A stretch of 64,000 bases of DNA from Rhodothermales bacterium (GCA_041391505.1 JAWKNW010000006.1:186001-250000); one strand, 5' to 3'; positions 26,894 to 36,547 are shown, numbered from the stretch's first letter. Program-made: numbers and translations. The notes: generated by a model from the sequence alone, not told the origin.

Positions 26894-26923
26894 TTGCAAA
26901 CACATGTGTGATATATGTATAAT
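26894..26923 (+). promoter_or_regulatory. umuD promoter with palindromic operator in the spacer
   Basis: TTGCAA (26894-26899) and TATAAT (26918-26923) are separated by 18 bp. The spacer begins with the perfect 10-bp palindrome ACACATGTGT (26900-26909); an outer inverted repeat TCACACAT (26881-26888) / ATGTGTGA (26904-26911) overlaps it. A repressor bound here would block the promoter, and the downstream gene is a UmuD homologue, so a LexA-type SOS operator is the obvious hypothesis. The binding protein is not known. Confidence 0.65.
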
Positions 26924-26960
26924 GGTGACAGCTCCCCGATAGCTCGTCCCATTAACCTAT

Positions 26961-27383
26961 ATGCTCCGATCGACTATGGCCATAGCAGTGCAGAACATCG
27001 CCCCACGCCGCCCCCAGGGACGCGCCACCAGCCATCCGGCCAGCCGGGAGTCCGGCAGCGTGCTCGAGCCGCCGATGTGTTTGAACGACCTGATCGCCAA
27101 ACCCGCCTTTACCTTTCTGGTGCGGGTGCAGGGCCATTCGCTGGTTCAGGCCGGCATCATCGATGGCGATTTGCTGGTCGTCGACCGCTCGGTGCGGCAT
27201 CGGAATAACGACTTTGTCGTCGCCGCCGTGCAGGGCGAACTCACGGTCAAGCGCATCGAATACCGCAACGGCAAGGTGCGGCTGGTGTCCGCAAATCCGG
27301 AGTACCCGCCGATCGACATTATCGAGGAGATGCGCTTCGAGGTGCTGGGCGTCGTCACGCATGTGGTGCATTTCATGCGCTAG
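26961..27383 (+). CDS. umuD: UmuD-like S24 autopeptidase (DNA polymerase V accessory subunit type)
   Basis: The protein has 140 residues, essentially the length of E. coli UmuD. With the start at 26961 the catalytic pair falls at Ser60 (VQGHSLVQAGI) and Lys97 (ELTVKRIE), the same numbers as in E. coli, and the C-terminus VLGVVTHVVHFMR matches the family. An internal ATG at 26976 is an alternative start. A clear Cys-Gly or Ala-Gly cleavage bond is not visible; Gln19-Gly20 or Ser31-Gly32 are the nearest candidates. No umuC or dinB gene follows, so the polymerase partner must be encoded elsewhere. It lies just behind the helicase/nuclease/recJ block but has its own promoter. Confidence 0.88.
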   Translation: MLRSTMAIAVQNIAPRRPQGRATSHPASRESGSVLEPPMCLNDLIAKPAFTFLVRVQGHSLVQAGIIDGDLLVVDRSVRHRNNDFVVAAVQGELTVKRIEYRNGKVRLVSANPEYPPIDIIEEMRFEVLGVVTHVVHFMR

Positions 27384-27493
27384 GAGGGCAGGGCATTCTC
27401 GCGTGACGTCGGACCCGCGGTGAAACGGTCGCGTTTACAGGGATGGATCGCTCCGGTCGGATGGACCCGCCGACGGGATCGACTCCACTGCAA

Positions 27494-27510
27494 AGCTCCG
27501 CTGCGGAGCT
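27494..27510. repeat. Near-perfect palindrome between umuD and the GWxTD gene
   Basis: Eight-base arms AGCTCCGC and GCGGAGCT surround a single T. Related pieces (GCAAAG, AAGCTT) lie on both sides. It could extrude as a hairpin at the end of the umuD transcript, but no T tract follows, so terminator function is uncertain. Confidence 0.4.
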
Positions 27511-27557
27511 CCCTTGCTAAGCTTCCCCGCAAAGCCCCTTCACCGCCGGACGCCACC

Positions 27558-29876
27558 ATGCCCGCTACGAGCGCGACACGACGTATTCTGGTCATTCTCC
27601 TGCTGGCCGTGGCCGGCGCGGCGTGGAACATCGCGCCGGCCACGGCGCAGTCCCCCGCCGACTCCCTGCACTTCCTGGAGGGCAAGGCGGCCTTCGATGC
27701 CGGTCGCTTCGACGAGGCCATCGAACACCTGACGGCGTTTGTCGAACAAAGCCCGGGAGCGGCGAACGCGTATTATTACCTGGCGCGCGCGTATGCCGTG
27801 CAGGGCAACGAACCCGATGCCACGCGCTCCATCAACCGCGCCATCGATCGCGACTAGACCAACCTGCTCTACCGCGAATGGCAGCACCGCATCGGGTCGC
27901 GTGCGTTTCGGATCATCCAGAAGGCCCGTGAACGCGATATGCTGCGCGATATGCTGCGCATCGATCCGGACAATGCGTACGCCAACACGGCCATCGGGGC
28001 CGAGCGCACCCTCGTCTACCAGCATCACCGCAACCGGATACGCCTGCCGGAACTGACGCCCTTCGAGTCGCCGCTGGAAACCAACCGGGAAATCCAGCAC
28101 CGGCTCGTGGTGGACGACAAGGACATCCCGGATGCGCCCGAGCCGCCGGCCACGCAAAACCCGTTCGACATCGAGGAGATGCGTCAGCGCGGGTATGTCG
28201 TACAGGACCTAGGGATCCGGGCGGACTCCGCCTTTGCGGAGGCGAACGAGCGGCTGCTTGGCGTCCTCGAGCGGGACCCGTCCTATCTCGAAGCCTATGC
28301 GCCACTCATGGCCCTGTTGTCCGGCGACGGCGACGCGCATGGCATGAAGTACTGGGCTTCCACCATGCGACAGGAATATCCGGACGACTACCACGCGTGG
28401 CTGTATCTCGGATACGCGACGCATCAGCTCGGGCAGACGGAAGAAGCCGAACAGGCCTTTCACGAGGCGCTCCGGCTCATGCCGGCGGACGAGCGCGCCG
28501 TGTTCGACGATGTGCATCGGGTCATGAACGACGCCGGCGAGGCGCTCGCCGCGGCGGATCCGGCCTTCAGCACCGAGCGGTTCTGGTCGCGCCGGGATCC
28601 GCGGTACCTCACTCCCTCGAATGAACGCGAAATCGAGCATTATGCCCGGCTCGTCTTTGCCGACATGCATTTCGGCGAGGAGAAGCTGTCGTTGCGCGGA
28701 TGGGATTCCGACCGTGGCAAGGTCTACGTACGCTACGGACCGCCCACGGCCATGTACTACATGAGCAACCAGATTGCAGGCTGCAGCGGCCGGATGACGT
28801 CGGGCAATCTGAGCAGCATCAGCAATTTCCACATCTTCGAGTATCCAGACTACCGGTTTGTCTTCGGCAATGCCGGCAATTTCGGGGATGCCCAAAATGT
28901 CATCATCCCCCCCCTGAACGAGTTCACGCTCTATACGCCCTGCTCGGAAGCGTTCAATACGGTACGTTCGACCGCGGCGGATTTCGATTACGTCATCAAG
29001 ACGCGCAATACCATCCGGGAAACGCCGGAGGCCTATGCCTACGAGCCGGCCGGCCGCAAGGTGTTCTTCCCGCATCTGGCCAGCGCCTTCAAGCGCGAAG
29101 GCGGCGGGTCCGACCTCTATGTGGCCTATGGCATCCCGCTTTCGGTGGGTCCGCGCCAGAGTGCCCTCAAGCTTGATGTCGAGGCCGGCGCCTTCCTGCT
29201 GGCCGGCGAGGAGGGACCGGTATCCGAAAAGCGGCTCCACATCGATGAGGTGCCCGGCGCGGAGGCGCATGTCTTCAACGACGCCACCATCTGGATCGGC
29301 GCCATGGGCCTCGATGCGCCGGCCGGCGAGCACACGCTCGCGGTGGAGTTTGAATCCAAAACGCAGGGCGCGCTGGGGTTTGAGCGCTCGGATATCACGA
29401 TTCCCGATTTCACGTCGAGCGATTTCGGCGTCTCCGATATCCAGCTTGCGTACCTCGCGGAAGAGGCCGAGACGGAGCATATCGGCGCATCCTATTTCGA
29501 GCGACGGGGGTATCGCATTTATCCGGCGCCCTGGGGCGTATTCGGCGTCGAGCAGCCGTTATACATCTATTTCGAGATGTACAACCTGAAGGCGTCAGCG
29601 GAAGGCAGCACGCGGTATCAGGTCGAGGCGCTCTTGATCGCCCGGAAAGATGCCGGCCGGCTCAATCAGGTGTTTCGGCGCGCGTTTCGACGGGGCGGCG
29701 GCGGCGAGGGCGTGGCGGTGCGCTTCGAGGGCGTGGGCTCCACGGCGGACGACGGGCAATACTTCATCATGGATGCCAGTAACCAGCCGCCCGGTGTGTA
29801 TGTGCTGGCCTTGCATGTGACGGATCTTGAGAGCGGCAAAACGATCGAGCGCGTGCGGACGGTGATGCTCGAGTAA
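27558..29876 (+). pseudogene. GWxTD-domain TPR protein interrupted by an in-frame TAG
   Basis: One reading frame covers 773 codons from ATG 27558 to the stop at 29876, except for a single TAG at 27855-27857. Before it: a signal peptide (to about ATAQ) and TPR-like repeats (AFDAGRFDEAIEHLTAFVEQSPGAANAYYYLARAYAVQG). After it the same frame continues with no frameshift: more helical repeats, then the GWxTD domain (RGWDSDRGKVYVRYGPP) and a beta-rich C-terminus. GWxTD proteins are exported proteins of unknown function in Bacteroidota and Acidobacteria. A restart at ATG 27939 would yield 645 residues without a signal peptide. The gene is either inactivated by one base change, read through, or affected by a sequence error. 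Confidence 0.8.
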
Positions 29877-29882
29877 TCGCGT

Positions 29883-30860
29883 TTATTGCTGTTGCTGCTG
29901 CTGTTGGAGTCTTTCCGCCGGCGTCATTTCGACGCCGTTGAGATCGCCGGGCTGCACCACGAGCGCCAGCTGGGGCATCGCCGCCTCGCGCACGGGGAAT
30001 CGGGCCCGCGCCACGGAAACGCCCACGTGCAGCGTGCTCCGGGCCGACCCCTTGTACACGCCCCGCGTCGGCGGCACATCGACATAGTCGCGCCCGATGG
30101 CCACCCGAATATGCCGGTCGTCGGCGAGGGTGTTGTTGGTGGGATCGAACCCGACCCAGTCGAGGCCGGGGATGTAGGCCTCCACCCACGCGTGCGAGCC
30201 GTCTTCAGCCGACCGGTTGTGCTCCTGGTCGGTGTTGGGGCGATGAAAGAGGTAGCCGCTGACGTAGCGGCAGGGAATGAACAGATGCCGGGCCAGGGAA
30301 ATAAAGATATGGGCGAAATCCTGGCAGACCCCGCTCCGCATCTTTAACGCGTCGTCGATGGGCGAATGGGCGTGCGTGCTCTGGGGGCTGTAGTCGAACT
30401 GCTCGTAGATGAGTCCGTTGAGCCGGCGAAGCAGGGTGAGCGGATCGCTCGTCCGTGCGATGTCGTGCTCTGCGATGAAGGCGTGCAGCAGCTGCGTCGG
30501 ACGGGCATATGCGCTGGGCAGCACCATCTCCAGATGCGCATCGCCGGCCATGATGGCTTCGATGGCCTCCCAGGCCTCCATCCCGACGGCCTCCGGCAGG
30601 TCGTCTTTCGGGCGCACTTCCACCAGCGCGCGTGAGGTCAGGGTCAGTTCATCGTGTACATCCGGAATATCGAAGTGGTGGATCGTGTTGCCCATGTAGT
30701 CCTGGTAGCTGTGCACCTGGGCATGGGGCGTGATGTCGAGGTCGAATGAATAACACTGCTGCTCGGACTCGGTTCGCGGGCACATGCGTACTTCCATGCG
30801 GCTTTCGCGAATGGGGGACTCGTACGAAAACCGGGTGATGTGGCGGATGACATACTGCAT
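29883..30860 (-). CDS. Transglutaminase-like protein of the ATP-grasp/alpha-E locus
   Basis: The product has 325 residues from ATG 30860, where the conserved start YVIRHITRFSYESPIRESRMEVRMCPR begins; the longer upstream frame is a shadow of the alpha-E gene. An N-terminal beta domain (bacterial transglutaminase-like N) precedes the TGc core with Cys in RSGVCQDFAHIF, His in GSHAWVEAYIPG and Asp in GFDPTNN. No signal peptide is seen, so the protein is cytoplasmic. The C-terminus ends in seven consecutive Gln residues. The start is one base from the alpha-E stop codon. In this conserved trio the transglutaminase is thought to cleave or transfer a peptide made by the ATP-grasp enzyme. Confidence 0.9.
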   Translation of the reverse strand: MQYVIRHITRFSYESPIRESRMEVRMCPRTESEQQCYSFDLDITPHAQVHSYQDYMGNTIHHFDIPDVHDELTLTSRALVEVRPKDDLPEAVGMEAWEAIEAIMAGDAHLEMVLPSAYARPTQLLHAFIAEHDIARTSDPLTLLRRLNGLIYEQFDYSPQSTHAHSPIDDALKMRSGVCQDFAHIFISLARHLFIPCRYVSGYLFHRPNTDQEHNRSAEDGSHAWVEAYIPGLDWVGFDPTNNTLADDRHIRVAIGRDYVDVPPTRGVYKGSARSTLHVGVSVARARFPVREAAMPQLALVVQPGDLNGVEMTPAERLQQQQQQQ

Positions 30861-30861
30861 G

Positions 30862-31824
30862 CTAGTAGGCGAGGTTGTAGTTGAGCGGGTACGTGATGCA
30901 GGTTTCGAAGACACTGTCGTGGATCTGGAGGCAGCGGTGGTGGATTTCCTCCAGATAGCCCTGGACGTCGCCGGCGAGGATGTCACCGATCGGGTCGAAT
31001 TGCAGGCTGGATGCCAGCTTGCCGGCCTGTCGGTACGCCTCACTCTGCTTCATCAGCGGGATCGATTCGGAGAGCGCTTCGAGGGCGCTGAGAATCATCC
31101 GGATGCCGAAATGGACGGAATGCGGGAAAGAGGGATGGAGCAGCAGAAAGCCCATGGCCCGATCGGGCTGGATGTTGGCCGTGTGGAGCCGGCAGTAGGC
31201 CTCGAACGCCGTGCAGGACTTTAACAGGCCGACCCACTCCATGTAGTCCTCGATTGCAAACGATCCGTCTTCCGGCACGGCAGGGTCGTCGAAATGGACG
31301 CCCAGCAAGCGCACGATGGATTGCACGCGCTCGATGTACCGCCCGAGCTGGATGAACAGCCACCCTTCGTCGTGGCTGAGGGTCGTGTCCGACATGCCCT
31401 GGAACAGGTGCGAGCCGTCCCGGACGGCCTGGAAGAAGGCATGCGCGTCGGTATCCCAGATGCCCAGCCGCTGGGCGTGCTGTACGTGCAGGAACATCCT
31501 GTTGATCTGCTCCCACATCTCCGTGCTGATCTGCTCGCGAATCTCCCGCGCATTCTGGCGGGCGGATACGATGCTGTTGACGATCGACCCGGGGACCCGC
31601 GCGTCAAACGTGAGCGAGGCGGCGACGAGGTAGGGCTCGAAGCCCGTGTCCGGCACCGCCGGCATATACAGGCTGCGGGCCACCCTGCGCCAGCGCTGCT
31701 GTACGACATCGTCCTTTTGATCGAGTAGGCCGTGCAGGTTGACGTTCAGCACGCGCGCCGTATGCTCGGCCCGTTCGAGGTACCGGCTCATCCAGTATAG
31801 ACTATCCGCGACTCGTGAAAGCAT
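30862..31824 (-). CDS. Alpha-E domain protein
   Basis: This 320-residue all-helical protein of the alpha-E (PF04168) family starts with MLSRVADSLYWMSRYLERAEHTARVLNV. Conserved acidic and Arg residues are spread through long helices (YIERVQSIVRLLGV near the middle). It is found almost always between a circularly permuted ATP-grasp gene and a transglutaminase gene, exactly as here, and is proposed to take part in a peptide-synthesis or protein-modification pathway. Ten bases separate it from the ATP-grasp stop, so the three genes form one operon. The biochemical activity is not established. Confidence 0.92.
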   Translation of the reverse strand: MLSRVADSLYWMSRYLERAEHTARVLNVNLHGLLDQKDDVVQQRWRRVARSLYMPAVPDTGFEPYLVAASLTFDARVPGSIVNSIVSARQNAREIREQISTEMWEQINRMFLHVQHAQRLGIWDTDAHAFFQAVRDGSHLFQGMSDTTLSHDEGWLFIQLGRYIERVQSIVRLLGVHFDDPAVPEDGSFAIEDYMEWVGLLKSCTAFEAYCRLHTANIQPDRAMGFLLLHPSFPHSVHFGIRMILSALEALSESIPLMKQSEAYRQAGKLASSLQFDPIGDILAGDVQGYLEEIHHRCLQIHDSVFETCITYPLNYNLAY

Positions 31825-31834
31825 GCGTTTTCTC

Positions 31835-33265
31835 TCAGTCGATGACCCAGGTGTCCTTGCTCCCGCCGCCCTGCGAAGAGTTCACCACCAGCGAACCTTC
31901 CTTCAGCGCCACCCGCGTGAGGCCGCCCGGCACGATGCGGACGCTGGAGCCGAACAGCACGTACGGACGGAGGTCGACGTGTCGCGGCACGACCCGCTCG
32001 CCTATGAAACAGGGGGCTGCCGAAAGCGCGAGGGTGGGCTGGGCGATGTACTTCCGCGGCGATTGCTGGATGGCGAGCCGAAACGTTTCTCGCTCTGAGG
32101 CCGTGCTGTGCGGCCCGATCAGCATCCCATAGCCGCCCGACTCGTCGACCGATTTGACGACGAGGTGCTGCAGGTTTTCCAGGACGAAGCTCCGATCGGA
32201 GGCGTTCTCCAGCAGGTACGTTTGCACATTGGCCAGAATCGGCTCCTGCTGGAGATAATACTCGATGATCGCCGGCACATAGGCATACATCGCCTTGTCG
32301 TCCGCCACGCCGGTGCCGATCGCGTTCGCGAGGATGACGTTGCCGGCGCGGTAGGCGTTGAACAACCCGGGTACGCCCAGCGTCGAGTCCGACCGGAACG
32401 GGATCGGGTCGAGGAAGTCGTCGTCGATGCGCCGGTAGATGACGTCGACGCGTTTCAGGCCGGCGGTCGTGCGGGTATAGACCACGTTGTTGTGCACGAG
32501 GAGGTCGCGTCCTTCGACCAGCTCAATGCCCATCTGCCTCGCAAGGAAAGCGTGCTCGAAGTAGGCGGAATTGAAGACCCCGGGGGTTAGCAACACGACC
32601 GTCTGCTCGCGGACTCCGGCGCCCAGTTCCTGCAGTGTGTTGAGCAGCGCGTTGGGGTAGTGGTCTACCGTCCGGATCTGATAGTGCTGGAAGAGCTTGG
32701 GGAAGACATTGCGCATCACCTGGCGGTTGTTGAGCATGTAGGACACACCGCTCGGCACCCGCAGGTTGTCCTCCAGGACCGCGAACGTGCCGTCGGGGAG
32801 CCGAACCAGGTCGATGCCGGCGATCGACACGTAGATGTCTTTTGGGATCCGGACGCCCCGCATCTCCCGGCGGTAGTGCTTGCAGCTGTACACGAGCTGT
32901 CGGGGAACGACGCCGTCGCGGAGGATATGCCCCTCGTGGTAGATATCCTTCAGAAAAAGGTTGAGGGCCGTAATGCGTTGCGAGAGACCGGCTTCCAGGT
33001 GCTCCCATTCCTGCCGGCTGAGGATGCGCGGCAGGATGTCGTACGGGAAGATCTTTTCGGTCCCCTCATCGTGACCGTAGACGGTGAAGGTAATGCCGCG
33101 CTGCAGGAAGGCCATGTCGGCCGCGTGCTGGCGCTGGATCAGCTCGTCGGCGGACAGCTCCTGGAGCCGGCGATGCAGTGTCTCGTAGTGCGGGCGCGGG
33201 ACGAGGCCCTCCATGAACATCTCGTCATGCGCGCTGGTGAGGGCATAACTTGATAGTAGCGACAT
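31835..33265 (-). CDS. Circularly permuted type 2 ATP-grasp protein
   Basis: This 476-residue ligase-like protein has the family signature VLEDNLRVPSGVSYMLNNRQ, followed by LTPGVFNSAYFEHAFLARQMGIELVEGRDL, DVIYRRIDDDFLDP, and a C-terminal VVKSVDESGGYGMLIGP and VNSSQGGGSKDTWV (nucleotide-binding segments displaced by the permutation). Such enzymes are predicted to form amide bonds with ATP, probably making a short peptide or tag. It is first in the operon with the alpha-E and transglutaminase genes. Upstream is an AT-rich 229-bp region with a small dyad. The product has not been identified for this family as far as I know. Confidence 0.92.
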   Translation of the reverse strand: MSLLSSYALTSAHDEMFMEGLVPRPHYETLHRRLQELSADELIQRQHAADMAFLQRGITFTVYGHDEGTEKIFPYDILPRILSRQEWEHLEAGLSQRITALNLFLKDIYHEGHILRDGVVPRQLVYSCKHYRREMRGVRIPKDIYVSIAGIDLVRLPDGTFAVLEDNLRVPSGVSYMLNNRQVMRNVFPKLFQHYQIRTVDHYPNALLNTLQELGAGVREQTVVLLTPGVFNSAYFEHAFLARQMGIELVEGRDLLVHNNVVYTRTTAGLKRVDVIYRRIDDDFLDPIPFRSDSTLGVPGLFNAYRAGNVILANAIGTGVADDKAMYAYVPAIIEYYLQQEPILANVQTYLLENASDRSFVLENLQHLVVKSVDESGGYGMLIGPHSTASERETFRLAIQQSPRKYIAQPTLALSAAPCFIGERVVPRHVDLRPYVLFGSSVRIVPGGLTRVALKEGSLVVNSSQGGGSKDTWVID

Positions 33266-33303
33266 CCGGCTGGATCCTCAATCGGGCAAAAGGGGTGGGG
33301 TTT

Positions 33304-33316
33304 TGCATGATATGCA
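33304..33316. promoter_or_regulatory. Small dyad in the AT-rich region ahead of the ATP-grasp operon
   Basis: TGCAT-GAT-ATGCA lies 39 bp ahead of the ATP-grasp ATG inside the most AT-rich stretch of the region (33297-33375). The same region carries the upstream sequence of the divergent oxidoreductase gene. No convincing -35/-10 pair could be assigned. The dyad is short and may be fortuitous. Confidence 0.3.
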
Positions 33317-33494
33317 TAAAACGGGTTCGATAACCTAAAAAAATAAAAGAAATTATGATATATGGGGCAATAAAATGATGTCGAGGCGGCGGGCATGTGT
33401 TTCCTTTCGCCGGCGCGATGCGTCGCGTGTGGCATGCTGGCGGGAATTTCCGTAGACTGTTCGCCATCATCTGGACACCCTTTCCCACACCCGT

Positions 33495-34631
33495 ATGAAG
33501 CGCCTCGCGTCCGCCGGCCGGCTGCGCCGGCTGGCTCTATTCCTGGTTCTGCCCGCCCTCATGGCACTCTCCGGCAATCGCCCCGAATCCCCCGCGCCGC
33601 TGCGCATCGCCATCGTGGGGCTGGTCCACGGACATGTGAACGGCTTTTTGCGGGACGCCATGCAACGTTCCGATATCGAACTGGTCGGCGTGTACGACCC
33701 GGATCCGCGCCTGCTCGCCGAGCGCGGCGCCCGCTTCGATGTGCCGGAATCGATGCGTTATACGGACCTCGCTACCATGCTGGATGTCGTTCGGCCCGAA
33801 GCGATTACGATCTTCACCAACACGTTCGATCACCGGCGCGTCGTGGAGATGGCGGCGGCCCGAGGCATCCATGCCATGATGGAAAAGCCGCTCGCCGTGT
33901 CGATGGAGCACGCCCAGGCGATACGCGATGCCGCGTATGCCGCCGGCATCCATGTCCTCGTCAACTACGAGACGACCTGGTACGCGAGCAACCAGTTTGT
34001 GTACCGGCGCGTGATCGACGAAGGCGCGATGGGCGAGGTCCGCAAAATCGTCGTGCACGACGGGCACGAAGGGCCGCGAGAGATCGGGGTGGAGCGGGAA
34101 TTTTTCGACTGGCTGACCGATCCCGAGCTGAACGGCGGCGGGGCGTTGACCGACTTCGGGTGCTACGGCGCCAACCTGATGACCTGGCTGCGCAAGGGCG
34201 AACGCCCGATTGCGGTCACCGCCGTCCTCCAACACCTCAAAACGGACGACCCGGGGTACGCGCGGGTCGACGACGAAGCCAATATCCTGGTCGAGTACCC
34301 GGATGCCACGGGCATCATCCAGGCGTCCTGGAACTGGCCATTCGGCCGGAAGGACATGGAGGTCTACGCCGAAACGGGCTACGCCATCGCGCTCGATGCC
34401 GACCGGCTTCGCGTCCGGCTGCCCGGCGAGGAAGAACAGCTCGCCCGGGGCGCCGGCCTGAAGGCCCCGTTCAACCACCCGCTGAGCTATCTGGCGGCCG
34501 TCGTGCGCGGCGAGATCCGCGTGGCGCCGCACGACCTCTCCTCGCTGGAGAATAACCTCACCGTCACGGAAATCCTCGATGCCGCGCGCGTCTCGGCGGC
34601 TACGGGCCGGCGTGTGCTGCTGACTCCTTAA
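33495..34631 (+). CDS. Gfo/Idh/MocA family oxidoreductase, exported
   Basis: This 378-residue protein starts with a basic, hydrophobic leader (MKRLASAGRLRRLALFLVLPALMALSG) that could be a Sec signal or a weak Tat signal (RRLALF). The mature part has the dinucleotide fold IAIVGLVHGHVNGFLRDA, EKPLAV (catalytic Lys, residues about 133-138), and the C-terminal GGGALTDFGCYGANLMTWL typical of the family. Periplasmic members act on sugars or glycosides using tightly bound NAD(P). Substrate is unknown. The ABC exporter gene follows 41 bp later, so co-transcription is plausible. Confidence 0.87.
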   Translation: MKRLASAGRLRRLALFLVLPALMALSGNRPESPAPLRIAIVGLVHGHVNGFLRDAMQRSDIELVGVYDPDPRLLAERGARFDVPESMRYTDLATMLDVVRPEAITIFTNTFDHRRVVEMAAARGIHAMMEKPLAVSMEHAQAIRDAAYAAGIHVLVNYETTWYASNQFVYRRVIDEGAMGEVRKIVVHDGHEGPREIGVEREFFDWLTDPELNGGGALTDFGCYGANLMTWLRKGERPIAVTAVLQHLKTDDPGYARVDDEANILVEYPDATGIIQASWNWPFGRKDMEVYAETGYAIALDADRLRVRLPGEEEQLARGAGLKAPFNHPLSYLAAVVRGEIRVAPHDLSSLENNLTVTEILDAARVSAATGRRVLLTP

Positions 34632-34672
34632 TCCTTGCCGCGCAACACGATACCGCGCAGACGTTCCCCCGC

Positions 34673-36547
34673 ATGCTAAAAGCAGCCTCCGGCGCGCGAA
34701 AGGCTCCTCATGGACCCCGCAAAAACCCGAACGAGCGCTCCTACGAGGAGATGGGTCTCAAGGAGCGCTTCGCGGCGCTGACCTACGTCCCTCCGTTTTT
34801 CAGATTGCTCTGGCAGGCCGGCCCCCGGCTCATGCTGGGCAACATGGCCCTGCGCATCGTCCGCTCCGCCATTCCCCTGGCCACGCTGTACCTGGGGAAG
34901 CTGATTATCGACGAGACGATCCGCCTGGTAAACGCCGGCGGGGGCGACATGAGCCGCATTTGGTATTACCTGGGGCTCGAACTGGCGCTGGTCGTCGTGT
35001 CCGACCTGATCGGACGTGGCATCGCGTTGATGGACGGCTTGCTCGGGGACCTGTTTACGAACGATATCTCGGTGCGGCTGATGCGCCATGCCGCGCAGCT
35101 CGACCTCATCCACTTCGAGGAGTCGACCTTCTATGACAAGCTCGAACGCGCACGCCAGCAATCCTTTGGCCGGCATGTCCTGATGAGTCAGGTCTTCACG
35201 CAGCTCCAGAACATGTTGACCATCCTGTTTCTGGCCGCCGGCCTCGTAGCGATGGCGCCCTGGCTCATCCTGCTCCTGCTCGTCGCGCTGGTGCCGGCGT
35301 TTCTGGGCGAGGCGCACTTCAATGCGCGGAGCTACAGCCTCATCCGCGGGTGGACGGAGGAGCGACGCGAACTCGACTACCTGCGTTATGCCGGCGCAAG
35401 CAACGAGACCGCCAAGGAGGTCAAGATCTTCGGGCTGGCCGATTACCTGTCGACCCGGTTTCAGGACATCGCCGATGCCTACTACCGGGCCAATCGCGAG
35501 CTGTCGGTTCGCCGCGCCGGCTGGGGCGGCCTGCTTGCCGTGGTCGGTACCCTCGGATACTACGCGGCGTACGGCATCATCATCTGGCGCACGGTCGCCG
35601 GCCAGTTCACCGTGGGCGACCTCACGTTCCTCGCCGGGGCTTTTTCCCGGCTGCGCGGGTTGCTCGAAGGGTTGTTGCTCAATTTTGCCTCCATCGTCGA
35701 GCGCGCGCTGTATCTCAAGGATCTCTTTGAGTTTTTCGAGATCAAACCGCTGATCGTGGAAGCCGAAACGCCGCGCGCCGTGCCGGCGCCGATCGTGGAG
35801 GGATTCCGCTTCGAGAACGTCGGTTTCCGGTACCCGGGCACGGACGTATGGGCGGTCCGCGAGCTGGATTTTACGCTGCATGCCGGCGAAATCCTGGCGC
35901 TCGTCGGCGAAAACGGCGCGGGCAAGACGACGCTCGTCAAACTCCTCGCCCGGCTCTACGACCCGGACGAAGGCCGCATCCTGCTGGACGGTCACGACCT
36001 CCGCTCGTACGATATCGAAGCGCTCCGGCAACGCATCGGGGTGATCTTTCAGGACTTTGTGCGGTACGATTGGACCGCCGGCGAGAACATCGCCGTCGGC
36101 AGAATCGAGCAGCGCGACGAAAGTGAACGGGTGGCGCGCTCCGCCGAAATGGGGATGGCGCGACCCGTCATCGACAAGTTGCCGGGCGGGTACGCCCAGA
36201 TGCTGGGGCGCCGGTTTTCGGAAGGCGTGGAGCTCTCCGGCGGCGAATGGCAGAAAATCGCCCTGGCTCGCGCCTATATGAGAGATGCCGACCTCGTCAT
36301 CCTCGACGAACCCACGGCCGCGCTGGACGCCCGGGCGGAATACGAAGTCTTCCAACGGTTTGCGCAGCTTACCGAAGGCAAGATGGCGGTGTTGATCTCC
36401 CACCGATTCTCGACCGTTCGCATGGCGGACCGCATCCTGGTCCTGGATCGCGGCCGGCTGATCGAGGAAGGCACCCACGAGCAATTGCTCGCGCTGGGAG
36501 GACGTTATGCCGAACTGTTCGGGCTCCAGGCGGAAGGATACCGCTAG
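34673..36547 (+). CDS. ABC exporter, fused permease and ATPase
   Basis: This 624-residue type-IV ABC half-transporter has six membrane segments in residues about 45-330. The nucleotide-binding domain has Walker A LVGENGAGKTTLV, Q-loop IFQDF, signature ELSGGEWQK, Walker B DLVILDEPTAALDARAE and the H-loop LISHRFSTVR. The first ATG is used; an ATG at 34751 beginning MGLKERFAALTY gives a more usual N-terminus. The signature has GEWQK where many exporters have GQ.QR, as in a Bacteroidota/Cyanobacteria subgroup. Substrate cannot be told. The next gene (rsmB) begins about 26 bp after its stop. Confidence 0.9.
   Translation: MLKAASGARKAPHGPRKNPNERSYEEMGLKERFAALTYVPPFFRLLWQAGPRLMLGNMALRIVRSAIPLATLYLGKLIIDETIRLVNAGGGDMSRIWYYLGLELALVVVSDLIGRGIALMDGLLGDLFTNDISVRLMRHAAQLDLIHFEESTFYDKLERARQQSFGRHVLMSQVFTQLQNMLTILFLAAGLVAMAPWLILLLLVALVPAFLGEAHFNARSYSLIRGWTEERRELDYLRYAGASNETAKEVKIFGLADYLSTRFQDIADAYYRANRELSVRRAGWGGLLAVVGTLGYYAAYGIIIWRTVAGQFTVGDLTFLAGAFSRLRGLLEGLLLNFASIVERALYLKDLFEFFEIKPLIVEAETPRAVPAPIVEGFRFENVGFRYPGTDVWAVRELDFTLHAGEILALVGENGAGKTTLVKLLARLYDPDEGRILLDGHDLRSYDIEALRQRIGVIFQDFVRYDWTAGENIAVGRIEQRDESERVARSAEMGMARPVIDKLPGGYAQMLGRRFSEGVELSGGEWQKIALARAYMRDADLVILDEPTAALDARAEYEVFQRFAQLTEGKMAVLISHRFSTVRMADRILVLDRGRLIEEGTHEQLLALGGRYAELFGLQAEGYR

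Noticed and set aside
27855..27857. TAG as pyrrolysine or selenocysteine-type recoding
   Set aside because: No pyl genes or recoding hairpin are visible and the family is not known for recoded residues; nonsense mutation is simpler.
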